In this document: positions 51,055 through 59,503 of the stretch, in pieces | How the letters are laid out: every line of letters starts with the position of its first letter | How positions within the stretch are numbered: position 1 is the first letter of the stretch | NCBI GenBank assembly: GCA_047601745.1 | Contig: JASGIS010000001.1 | Location: forward strand, 124,001 to 188,000 | Direction: 5' to 3' | DNA: 64,000 bases | Origin: JAKPAM01 sp047601745 | GTDB lineage: Bacteria > Pseudomonadota > Gammaproteobacteria > Burkholderiales > Burkholderiaceae_E | Program-made: the position numbers and the translations under genes | Notes under the pieces: generated by a model | What the model saw: the letters and a program-made list of their open reading frames with translations, nothing else | Told to the model about the DNA's origin: nothing | Database searches by the model: none

Positions 51055-51498
51055 CTAGCCGCGGCGTTCGACCAGCGTGCTGCTCAGGTCGGCGACGTGC
51101 TCGCCGCGCTGATTGGTCACCCGGGTCTGCTGGACGACGAAGTGCAGCGCACCGCCCTTCTTGTCGTAGACGTCGGCGACCTTCGTCTCGAAGTGCAGCG
51201 TGTCGCCGGCATAAGCCATCCGGTGATAATCGAACGCCTGCTCGGCGTGCAGGATGCGGCCGAGATCGACCTGCAACACCTTCAGCGATTCGACCAGATC
51301 GCCGACCTCGGTGTTCAGGCACATCAGGAAGGTCGGCGGCACCGGCAGGGCCGGGTGGCCGGCGTCACGGGCGGCCGCCTCGTCGACGTACACCGGATCG
51401 GTCTCGCCGATCGCCTTCGCGAAGAAGCGCAGGCGCCCCTTCTCCACATCGACCGCGCCTTGCGACATCCGGCGGCCGATCAAGCTCTTGTCTGCCAT
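51055..51498 (-). CDS. FAS1-like dehydratase-domain protein, hotdog partner subunit
   Basis: The 147-residue hotdog protein is similar to the N-terminal half of two-domain MaoC hydratases (LRFFAKAIGETDPVYVDEAA, GHPALPVPPTFLM). The position of the catalytic His in the motif is Tyr (DPVYVD), so it probably supports the neighbouring MaoC protein rather than catalysing alone. The start at ATG 51498 follows a GAGAGAG site. The large open frame extending to 52914 is the shadow of the thiolase gene. Confidence 0.85.
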   Translation of the reverse strand: MADKSLIGRRMSQGAVDVEKGRLRFFAKAIGETDPVYVDEAAARDAGHPALPVPPTFLMCLNTEVGDLVESLKVLQVDLGRILHAEQAFDYHRMAYAGDTLHFETKVADVYDKKGGALHFVVQQTRVTNQRGEHVADLSSTLVERRG

Positions 51499-51551
51499 GG
51501 GTAGCTCTCTCGTCGAGGGTACGGCGCCGCTCGCGGACGCCGCGATCACGC

Positions 51552-52745
51552 TCAGCCGCGGCCGTACAGCGTCACCACGCAGGCGCCGCCCAGGCCGAGG
51601 TTGTGCTGCAACGCGAGGTCCACGCCGTCGACCTGCGTCGCTTCGGCGGTGCCGCGCATCTGCCGGGTCAACTCGTAGCACTGCGCGAGCCCGGTCGCGC
51701 CCAGCGGATGCCCCTTGGACAGCAGGCCGCCGGACGGATTGGTCACGACCTGGCCGCCGTAGGTGTTGTCCTCGTCCATCACGAACTTCTCGGCGCCGCC
51801 TTCCGGGCACAGGCCCAGCGCTTCGTAGGTCAGCAGTTCGTTGTGGGCGAAACAGTCGTGCAGTTCGGCGACCTTGATGTCCGACGGATCGATCCCGGCC
51901 TTTTCGTAGACCTGGCGCGACGCTTCCTTCGCCATGTCGAAGCCGACGACCTCGATCATCGAGCGGGTCTCGAAGGGCTTCGGACTGTCGGTGGTCATCG
52001 ACTGCGCGAGGATGCGCACGTCGGTGCGAATGCCGTGCCGGTTCGCGAAGGCTTCCGAGCAGAGGATCGCGGCGGCGGCGCCGCAGGTCGGCGGGCAGGC
52101 CATCAGCCGGGTCATGACGCCGGGCCAGATGACCTGGTCGCCCATCACGTCCTCGGTCGTCACGACCTTCCGGAAGATCGCCAGCGGATTGTTCGCCGCG
52201 TGACGGCTGGCCTTCGCACGGATCGCCGCGAAGGTCGACATCTTCGTGCCGTACTTGTCCATGTGCTCCTTGCCGGCGCCGCCGAACTGCAGCAGGGCCA
52301 TCGGCACCCCGGCCGCCGCCGCGTCGGGATTGGCGGCATGGGTGATCTCGAGGAACGGCCCCAGCGGCGCCGGACGATCGTTCCAGTGCGACTTCAACGC
52401 GCCCGGCTGCATCTGCTCGAAGCCCAGCGCGATCGCGCATTCGACCGCGCCGCTCTCGACCGCCTGGCGGGCCAGGAACAGCGCCGTCGAACCGGTCGAG
52501 CAGTTGTTGGTGACGTTGACGATCGGGATCTGCGACAGCCCAACCGGATACAACGCCGCCTGGCCCGCGCACGAATCGCCGTACACGTAGCCGACGTACG
52601 CCTGCTGCACGAGATCGTACGGGACGCCGGCATCGGCCAGCGCCCTTCGCGCGGCCTCCGACCCCATCTCGATATAACTGCCGCTGGAACCGGGTTTCTT
52701 GAACGGGATCATGCCGACCCCGGCCACCACTGCATGTCTGGACAC
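51552..52745 (-). CDS. SCPx/lipid-transfer-type thiolase, module A
   Basis: The 397-residue thiolase-like enzyme is of the SCP2-thiolase (Ltp) class. Nucleophile C82 lies in VTNNCSTGSTALF; the His in KGHPLGATG and the Cys in ACPPTCGAAAA are also conserved. It cleaves 3-ketoacyl-CoA or acts as an aldolase on branched side chains. The start is GTG 52745, with a strong GGAGGAGAG site 4 nt upstream; ATG 52766 lacks one. First gene of the module A operon (thiolase, hotdog pair, SDR, binding protein, dehydrogenase, ligase) and paralogous to the thiolase at 57402. Confidence 0.88.
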   Translation of the reverse strand: MSRHAVVAGVGMIPFKKPGSSGSYIEMGSEAARRALADAGVPYDLVQQAYVGYVYGDSCAGQAALYPVGLSQIPIVNVTNNCSTGSTALFLARQAVESGAVECAIALGFEQMQPGALKSHWNDRPAPLGPFLEITHAANPDAAAAGVPMALLQFGGAGKEHMDKYGTKMSTFAAIRAKASRHAANNPLAIFRKVVTTEDVMGDQVIWPGVMTRLMACPPTCGAAAAILCSEAFANRHGIRTDVRILAQSMTTDSPKPFETRSMIEVVGFDMAKEASRQVYEKAGIDPSDIKVAELHDCFAHNELLTYEALGLCPEGGAEKFVMDEDNTYGGQVVTNPSGGLLSKGHPLGATGLAQCYELTRQMRGTAEATQVDGVDLALQHNLGLGGACVVTLYGRG

Positions 52746-52939
52746 CGCGCTCTCCTCCGTTCGCATCGGCGCGCGAACCGGACGGGGTTCGCTGCGCGGA
52801 CGACACCCGCCATTGTGGAAAGGCCGGCCGCGCGGGGCGATGGCCACCGATAGTCCGAACAGACGATTTGGCGTGCCGCCGGCCGGAACCCGGGCCGCGG
52901 ACGGCTTGCGCCACGGCCCGTCCACACGAAGACCGGGCC

Positions 52940-55660
52940 CTAACCGATCAGATTTCGCTGGCGCGCCCGCATCACGGCTTCGGTCCGGTTCTTCGTGCCG
53001 AGCTTCGCGAAGATGTGGCGCAGATGCGCGCGGACCGTGTTTTCGGACACGAACAGGCTCTGCGCGATGCCGGCATTGGACTTGCCCATCGCCAGCAGCT
53101 TGAGGACGTGGATCTCGCGGAAGGTCAAGGTCGCGGCACCCTCGCCCCGCTCGCCGGCCGGCTCGGTGCCGTCACGCAGCTCGCCGCCCACCACCGCGAC
53201 GCAGGCGGCTTCCAATCGCCTCGCATGGGCCGCCAGCCCGGCGTTCTGCGGTTTCTGGCGGGCCGCGCCCGAACCGACCCACGCCAGCACCATCGCGGCG
53301 ATCGCCGGCCCTTCGTCGGCGAACGGCTGCACGATGCCCTGCACCGCGGCCTCTTCGATCGCCACGCCCAGGGCCTCGGCGGCCTCGGCGGTCCGGCCGG
53401 CGCGCCGCAAGGCCTCGATCCGCAGCAGCTCCAGATGCAGACGCAGGCGGTGGCACTGCTGCTCGCGAGCCGACGCGATCGCGACGGCCAGCTCGGACCT
53501 CACTTCAGCCAAACCGTCCGCGTCGGCCGCGCGGACCTTCAACCGGAGTTCAGCGACTTCGATCGACTCGACATCGTGCAAGGGCACGGCCGTGGCGGAT
53601 CGGGCGCGATCCCCGATCCTGGCCCGCGCCTGCCGCAGATACGCGCTGGCCGCGTCGATATCCCCGCGCAGCAGGGCCACGCGCGACCGCTCGAGCTCCG
53701 AACTGGCCACCATCCGCGCCAGATCGTCCCGGTGCCCCTGGTATTCGAGCTCGCCGAGCACGCCGAACGCACGTTCGTACTCGCCGCGATGCCAGGCCAG
53801 CCGCGACAGCGTGATGTGTCCGTGCACGACGAAGTCGTCGCCCAGGCCGAATTCGCGCGCCGCCGCCAGATAGATCCTGAGGATCTGCTCGGCCCGTTCG
53901 GGTTCGCCGGCTTCGTAGAGCGCCTCCGCATACTGCACGGCCGCCAGCGCGTGACCGTCGGCCCGCCCCGACTCTTCGGTCGCCATGTGATTCATCGCCC
54001 GGCGAAAACGCGCGAGCGCATCCTGCAGGCGCCCCTCGCGAAGGCTGATCGCGCCCTCCACGCATTCGGCGATCACCAGGCTGAACGTGCTGCCGATCTC
54101 GAAATGCGAACGCCTGGCCTTGTCCAGCAGCGCGCGAGCGTCATCGTGGCGATGGATGCTCGCGTAGAAGTACGCGAGCGAATTGGTCAGCACGCTGTAC
54201 GGAAAGCGGTATCTCGGATTCAACAGCGCATGCGAAGCCTCCGCCTCCGCCAGCGCCCAGCCGCCGTCGACCATTCTCAGCAGCAACGGACGCAATGCGA
54301 GCAGATTCGCCCGCGCTTCGTCCTGCCACGGAGCGCCGCGATCGGACCGGCTCGGCCGCCAGCGTTCCAGCAGCGCCAGCGCGGCCCGATAACGGCGCGT
54401 CATCGTCATCGACCACAGTTGCGCGAGACGCAAACGGGGGTACGCATCGAGCAGCGCATCGGGCAGACGATCGAGGAAGCCCATCAGTACGCGAAAGCGT
54501 CCGACGTCGAGCAATTCCTGCGCGTGGGATTCGAGCAGGCGGGCCGCCGCATCCAGGTCGCCCGCCAGCATCATGTGCCGGATCGCCGGCATCGGCCTGC
54601 GCTGCGCCTGGTACCAGTCGGCCGCGCGCCGGTGCAGCCTGACGACCGCCGCCGTCCCTCTGCCGGCCAGTTGGGTGCGCAGGAACTCGGCGAACAGGCT
54701 GTGATAACGATAATGCCCCGGCTGCTCGAGCGCGACCAGGAACAGATGCGACCGTTCGAGATCACGCAGCACGGCGCCGCTGTCCTCGCGCTCCAGCACC
54801 GCGTCGCAGATCGCCGCATCGAGCCCGTTCAGGATGCTCGTGCCGAGCAGGAAATCCTGTACCGCTTCGGGCTGCCGGTCCAACACGTCTTCGGCGAGGA
54901 ACTCGCTGATGCTCGCCTCGCGGCCCGAGAACCTTCGCAGGTATTCCTCCGGTCGCGGCCGGCCCTCCAGCGACACCGATGCCAGCCACAGCGCGGTCGC
55001 CCACCCTTCGGTGACGCTGTGCAGCCGCTGCAGGACGTTCTCGCTCAGCAGCAGGCCACGGTGCCGGCTCATGAACTCGGCCACTTCGGCCTCCGAGAAG
55101 CGCAGCAGTTCCATGCCGATCTCGCGGACCTGGCCCAACGCCCTCAACCGGCCGAGCGCCAGGCTCGGCACGACGCGCGCACCGATCACCAGTTGCCAGC
55201 CGCGCGGCATGTGTTCGAGCACCTGCCCGATGAAATCCAGCACCGATGAACTGCGCAGGCACTCGAAATCGTCGAGGAACAGCGTGAACGGCCGCGATGA
55301 CGCGGCGATCCGCTCGATCAGTCCCAGCGCACCGCCTCCCTCCGCGCCCGGACAAGCGGCGTCCGGCGCGGCGCGCGCGACCGCCGCCTCCCAATGCGCG
55401 AGAAAGCGGGCCAGATCGTTGTCGGCGTCATCGAGATTCAGCCAGCCATGGGCCAGGCCCGCGGCCTGCAGGCGCCGGGCGTGCTGCAGCATGACCGTCG
55501 TCTTGCCGAATCCGGCCGGCGCGTGGACGACCACCAGCCGCACGTTCGCGCCCACGTTCATCCGCTGCGCGACGAGCAGGCGTTCGAGCTGGCTCGGCGC
55601 CAGTTGCGGCGCGTGGAGCTTGGAGGCCAGGATGTTCGGAGGCGCAGCGTCCAAGGACAC
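52940..55660 (-). CDS. MalT/LAL-type LuxR-family ATP-binding transcriptional activator
   Basis: The roughly 906-residue regulator has an N-terminal STAND ATPase (Walker A HAPAGFGKTTVML near residue 45; acidic LFLDDFE Walker B), a long TPR-like helical middle (about 370-800) and a C-terminal LuxR HTH (LTFREIHVLKLLAMGKSNAG then VSENTVRAHLRHIF). The start is uncertain: GTG 55660 or TTG 55654 with GAGG upstream are preferred over GTG 55810, whose extra N-terminus is Arg-rich. It sits between the two acyl-CoA modules and divergent from a CoA ligase, so it probably activates these genes when an inducer binds. Confidence 0.85.
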   Translation of the reverse strand: MSLDAAPPNILASKLHAPQLAPSQLERLLVAQRMNVGANVRLVVVHAPAGFGKTTVMLQHARRLQAAGLAHGWLNLDDADNDLARFLAHWEAAVARAAPDAACPGAEGGGALGLIERIAASSRPFTLFLDDFECLRSSSVLDFIGQVLEHMPRGWQLVIGARVVPSLALGRLRALGQVREIGMELLRFSEAEVAEFMSRHRGLLLSENVLQRLHSVTEGWATALWLASVSLEGRPRPEEYLRRFSGREASISEFLAEDVLDRQPEAVQDFLLGTSILNGLDAAICDAVLEREDSGAVLRDLERSHLFLVALEQPGHYRYHSLFAEFLRTQLAGRGTAAVVRLHRRAADWYQAQRRPMPAIRHMMLAGDLDAAARLLESHAQELLDVGRFRVLMGFLDRLPDALLDAYPRLRLAQLWSMTMTRRYRAALALLERWRPSRSDRGAPWQDEARANLLALRPLLLRMVDGGWALAEAEASHALLNPRYRFPYSVLTNSLAYFYASIHRHDDARALLDKARRSHFEIGSTFSLVIAECVEGAISLREGRLQDALARFRRAMNHMATEESGRADGHALAAVQYAEALYEAGEPERAEQILRIYLAAAREFGLGDDFVVHGHITLSRLAWHRGEYERAFGVLGELEYQGHRDDLARMVASSELERSRVALLRGDIDAASAYLRQARARIGDRARSATAVPLHDVESIEVAELRLKVRAADADGLAEVRSELAVAIASAREQQCHRLRLHLELLRIEALRRAGRTAEAAEALGVAIEEAAVQGIVQPFADEGPAIAAMVLAWVGSGAARQKPQNAGLAAHARRLEAACVAVVGGELRDGTEPAGERGEGAATLTFREIHVLKLLAMGKSNAGIAQSLFVSENTVRAHLRHIFAKLGTKNRTEAVMRARQRNLIG

Positions 55661-55687
55661 CTCGACGGACGGTAGACGAACGATCGA

Positions 55688-55700
55688 ACGTGTATCACGT
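55688..55700. promoter_or_regulatory. ACGTG-TAT-CACGT inverted repeat near the regulator start
   Basis: This perfect 5-bp dyad with a 3-bp spacer lies 28-40 bp upstream of the preferred start of the MalT-like gene, in the divergent gap to the CoA ligase at 55900. It is a candidate operator for the LuxR-type HTH. Confidence 0.35.
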
Positions 55701-55899
55701 CTTCCGGAAGCGACAAAGCCCGGGCAAACGACGCATCGCCCGCGGCCCCGGCGGCCCTTCCGGGCGCGAACGAGGTCACCGCGGTACAGTGTTCGTCGCG
55801 CTCGACGCACGACGGACTACCGGCGCATGACGCGGGCGCGAAGGCGCCCCATTCCGCATGAGCGGGGGGAGCCCGTTCGAGACAATGGAGACACGCTCG

Positions 55900-57369
55900 A
55901 TGACGACTTCTACCCCGACGTCGATTCCGATGGGGGATCTGCCTGCCTGGCATGCCGCGCGCGGTCGCGGACCGGCGGTCACGATCGATGACCGCACGCT
56001 GAGCTGGACCGACCTCGATGCGCGCTCGACGCAGCGGGCTCGCGAGTTCGCTCGCCGCGGTGTCCGCCACGGCGATTTCGTCACGGTGGCGCTGCCGAAC
56101 GGATTCGGTTTCTACGAGACGACGTTCGCGTTGTGGAAGCTCGGCGCGATACCGAACGTGGTGTCGCCGAAGCTGCCGCCGCCCGAACTGGCGGCGATCA
56201 TCGAGCTGGCGCGGCCGTCGCTGGTCGTGGTCGACGAGGCCGTCGTGCCCGACGGCGCGGCCGCTTACCGGATATCGGACTCGAGCCATCTCGCGCAGCC
56301 GGTCGACCGCCTGCCGTCGGTGGTGTCGCCGAACTGGAAGGCGATGACCAGCGGCGGCAGCACCGGCCGGCCCAAGATCATCGTCGATCACATGCCCGGC
56401 GAATACGACCCCTCGGTCGGCTTCCTGCAGCAGCCGGTTCCGGTCACCGCGTTGAATCCGGGGCCGCTGTATCACAACGCGCCCTTCATCACGATGCATC
56501 ACGCGCTGTTCGGCGGCGGCCACGTGATCGACATGGTTCGCTTCGACGCGCTGCGCGCACTGGAGCTGATCGAGCGCCACCGGGTGCAATGGGTCAACCT
56601 GGTACCGACGATGATGCACCGGATCTGGCGATTGCCGGCCGAGCAGCGCGAGCGCTTCGATCTGTCGTCGCTGGTCGCCGTCTGGCACATGGCTTCGGCG
56701 TGTCCGCCGTGGCTCAAGCAGAACTGGATCGACTGGGTGGGTCCGGAACGCCTGTACGAACTGTACGGCGGCACCGAGCGGCAGGGAGCGACCGTGCTGA
56801 CCGGCACCGAATGGCTGTCGCATCGCGGTTCGGTCGGCAAGGTGCAGCCCGGTTCACGGCTGCTGGTGCTGGACGCGAACGGGCAGCCGTGCGCGCCGGG
56901 CGAGGTCGGCGAGATCTATTTCCTGCCCGATGACGGCCGCAACTCGACCTACCACTATATCGGCGCCGAGGCGCGCACCAGCGGCGATTGGGAATCGCTG
57001 GGCGATCTCGGCTACCTGGATGCCGACGGCTACCTGTACCTGGTCGATCGCCGCACCGATCTCATCATCAGCGGCGGCGCCAATATCTATCCGGCCGAGG
57101 TCGAGGCCGTGCTGGATGCGCATCCGCGCGTGCTGACCAGCGCGGTGATCGGCCTGCCGGACGATGATCTCGGCCACCGCGTGCACGCGATCGTACAGAT
57201 CAGCGGCAGCGAGGATGCCGGCTGCAACGCCGACGTGCTGCGCGAGTTCGTCGGCGAACGGCTGGCCCGCTACAAGGTGCCGCGCACGTTCGAGCTGGTC
57301 GACTATCCGCTGCGCGACGATGCCGGCAAGGCCCGGCGATCGGCGCTGCGCGAAGCGCGGATGCGCTGA
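55900..57369 (+). CDS. AMP-dependent acid-CoA ligase
   Basis: The 489-residue adenylate-forming enzyme has P-loop-like MTSGGSTGRPKII, ELYGGTERQG and the hinge VDRRTDLIISGGANIYPAEV, with a C-terminal Lys near DDAGKARRSA. It belongs to a branch different from the two MYLTQGL ligases and recalls bile-acid or other bulky-acid CoA ligases, though substrate class cannot be proven from sequence. The start is ATG 55900 with GGAGA upstream; ATG 55885 is possible. Transcribed away from the MalT-like regulator and ends 32 bp before the convergent thiolase gene. Confidence 0.87.
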   Translation: MTTSTPTSIPMGDLPAWHAARGRGPAVTIDDRTLSWTDLDARSTQRAREFARRGVRHGDFVTVALPNGFGFYETTFALWKLGAIPNVVSPKLPPPELAAIIELARPSLVVVDEAVVPDGAAAYRISDSSHLAQPVDRLPSVVSPNWKAMTSGGSTGRPKIIVDHMPGEYDPSVGFLQQPVPVTALNPGPLYHNAPFITMHHALFGGGHVIDMVRFDALRALELIERHRVQWVNLVPTMMHRIWRLPAEQRERFDLSSLVAVWHMASACPPWLKQNWIDWVGPERLYELYGGTERQGATVLTGTEWLSHRGSVGKVQPGSRLLVLDANGQPCAPGEVGEIYFLPDDGRNSTYHYIGAEARTSGDWESLGDLGYLDADGYLYLVDRRTDLIISGGANIYPAEVEAVLDAHPRVLTSAVIGLPDDDLGHRVHAIVQISGSEDAGCNADVLREFVGERLARYKVPRTFELVDYPLRDDAGKARRSALREARMR

Positions 57370-57401
57370 ATCCTGCTAAGGACGCGCTGGCTTACCGAGC
57401 G

Positions 57402-58583
57402 CTAGGCGCGCTCGTACAGCGTCACCACGCAGGCGCCGCCCAGGCCGAGATTGTGCTGCAGCGCCAGCCGCGCATCGGGAACCTGCCTCGCGTCGGCCGT
57501 GCCGCGCAACTGCTGGACCAGCTCGGTGCACTGCGCGAGGCCGGTCGCGCCCAGCGGATGTCCTTTGGACAGCAGGCCGCCCGACGGATTGGTCACGACC
57601 TGGCCGCCGTAGGTGTTGTCGCCGTCGATGACGAACTTCTCGGCGCCGCCCAGCGGGCACAGGCCCAGCGCCTCGTAGCTGATCAGCTCGTTCTGCGCGA
57701 AGCAGTCGTGCAGTTCGACGACGTCGATGTCCTGCGGCCCGACGCCGGCGGCCTCGTAGACCTGGTCGGCCGCGGCCCGCGCCATGCTGAAGCCGACGAC
57801 CTCGCGCATGTCGCCGGCCTCGAAGGTCGTCGGTACGTCGGTCGTCATCGCCTGCGCGCGGATCCGCACGCCCGATTCGATGCCGTGTTTGCGCGCGAAC
57901 GCCTCCGAGCACAACACGGCCGCCGCCGCGCCGCAGGTCGGCGGGCAGGCCATCAGCCGCGTCATCACGCCGGGCCACATCTCGGGCGAGGCCAGCACCT
58001 CGTCCTCGTCGACGACGTTGCGCAGCAGCGCCAGCGGGTTGTTGGCCGCGTGCCGGCTGGCCTTCGCGCGGATCTTCGCGAACGTCGACAGCTTGGTGCC
58101 GTACTGCTGCATGTGCGCGAGCCCCGCGCCGCCGAAGTAGCGCAGCGCCAGCGGAATCTCGCCGTGGCCGACGAGCTGCTGCGTCGCCTCGTCGAAGCGA
58201 TCGAACGGGCTGGGACGGTCCTTGAACACCGCGCCCAGCGCGCCCGGATTCATCTGCTCGAATCCGAGCGCCAGCGCGCACTCGACGGCGCCGCTCTGCA
58301 CGGCCTGGCGGGCCAGGAACAGCGCGGTCGACCCGGTCGAGCAGTTGTTGTTGACGTTGACGATCGGGATGCCGGTCATGCCGACCTCGTACAGCGCGCG
58401 TTGCCCGGCCGTCGAATCGCCGTAGACGTAGCCGACGTACGCCTGCCGGACCTGGTCATAAGCGACGCCGGCATCGGCCAGCGCGGCGCGGGTCGCCTGC
58501 GCGGCCATGTCGTAATAAGGCGCGTGTTTGCCAGGTTTGGCGAACGGAATCATGCCGACGCCGGCAACGAGAACGGTAGTCAT
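57402..58583 (-). CDS. SCPx/lipid-transfer-type thiolase, module B
   Basis: The 393-residue paralog of the thiolase at 51552 shares long identical stretches (VNPSGG-type loop, ACPPTCGAAAA, LALQHNLGLGGACVVTLY). C81 in NNNCSTGSTALF is the nucleophile and KGHPLGATG carries the His. The start at ATG 58583 has GAGGAG upstream. Last gene of the module B operon, so its order relative to the ligase and dehydrogenase is reversed compared with module A. Confidence 0.88.
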   Translation of the reverse strand: MTTVLVAGVGMIPFAKPGKHAPYYDMAAQATRAALADAGVAYDQVRQAYVGYVYGDSTAGQRALYEVGMTGIPIVNVNNNCSTGSTALFLARQAVQSGAVECALALGFEQMNPGALGAVFKDRPSPFDRFDEATQQLVGHGEIPLALRYFGGAGLAHMQQYGTKLSTFAKIRAKASRHAANNPLALLRNVVDEDEVLASPEMWPGVMTRLMACPPTCGAAAAVLCSEAFARKHGIESGVRIRAQAMTTDVPTTFEAGDMREVVGFSMARAAADQVYEAAGVGPQDIDVVELHDCFAQNELISYEALGLCPLGGAEKFVIDGDNTYGGQVVTNPSGGLLSKGHPLGATGLAQCTELVQQLRGTADARQVPDARLALQHNLGLGGACVVTLYERA

Positions 58584-58632
58584 CAGGAACTCCTCATGAA
58601 TCGGAATCGTATCGCTTGCCGTCGATCGCCGG

Positions 58633-59502
58633 TCAATCGCGATCCGATCCGGCGGACCGCTCGCCGAACACCGGCGCGCGCTTGTCGATGAAGGCCTGCA
58701 CGCCCTCGGCCGCGTCCGCCGAAACGGCACGGCGCAGCAGTTGTTCGCGCTCGAGATCCAGGTGCGCGGCCAGGCCGTGATCGCCGGCACCGTCGCACAG
58801 CCGCTTGATGCCGCCCAGCGACGCGCGCGCGCCCGCCGCCAGTTCGCGGGCCAGCGTCGCGGCGGCCGCCGCGAGCGCGTCGGGTTCGTGCAGCTCGTCG
58901 ACGAGCCCCCATTGCAGGCAGGTCTGCGCCGGAATCGCGCGATTGGTCATCAGCACGTACTTGGCGCGGGCCGCGCCGGCCCGGCGGGCCAGGTAGTACG
59001 AGGTGCCCAGGTCCGGGCTCAGCCCGATCGCCGAATACCCGCCGCGCAGCTTCATCGCCGTCGACGCGAGCACGATGTCCGCGCACAGCGCCAGCCCGAT
59101 CCCGGCGCCGCCGACGGCGCCCTGCACGGCGCTGACGACCGGACAACGCAGTCCGGCCAGCCGCCTGATCGCCGGGTGCAGCGCGGCGATCATCTCGGCC
59201 ACCAGCGCGTCGAGCCGCCCGCGATTGGCGACGAATTCGCCGATGTCGCCGCCCGCGCAGAACTGGCGTCCCGTCGACGAGATCAGTACGGCGCCTACGT
59301 CGGCGACGGCGATCCGGTCGACCGCCTCGGCCAGCGCGATACCGGTTCGCAGGTCCAGCGCGTTCGCGGCGCCGGGACGGTTCATCACGATGTGGCCGAC
59401 GCCGTGCTCGACGTGCCAGCGCACCGGCGATTCGTCGGACGACGGCGCGTCCGGCGACGGGGATCGACGGTCGGCGTCCGACCGATCGGTTGCGGAATTC
59501 AT
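58633..59502 (-). CDS. Enoyl-CoA hydratase/isomerase family protein
   Basis: The 289-residue crotonase-fold protein has GRQFCAGGDIGEF (oxyanion hole) and SAVQGAVGGAGIGLALCADI. The first catalytic Glu of true hydratases (Glu144 in crotonase) is replaced by a small residue, while an Asp is present in AIGLSPDLGTSYYL. This pattern is closer to PaaG-type isomerases than to hydratases. The 26-residue N-terminal leader is Ser/Asp/Pro-rich. It lies between the thiolase and the ligase of module B. Confidence 0.87.
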   Translation of the reverse strand: MNSATDRSDADRRSPSPDAPSSDESPVRWHVEHGVGHIVMNRPGAANALDLRTGIALAEAVDRIAVADVGAVLISSTGRQFCAGGDIGEFVANRGRLDALVAEMIAALHPAIRRLAGLRCPVVSAVQGAVGGAGIGLALCADIVLASTAMKLRGGYSAIGLSPDLGTSYYLARRAGAARAKYVLMTNRAIPAQTCLQWGLVDELHEPDALAAAAATLARELAAGARASLGGIKRLCDGAGDHGLAAHLDLEREQLLRRAVSADAAEGVQAFIDKRAPVFGERSAGSDRD

Positions 59503-59503
59503 T

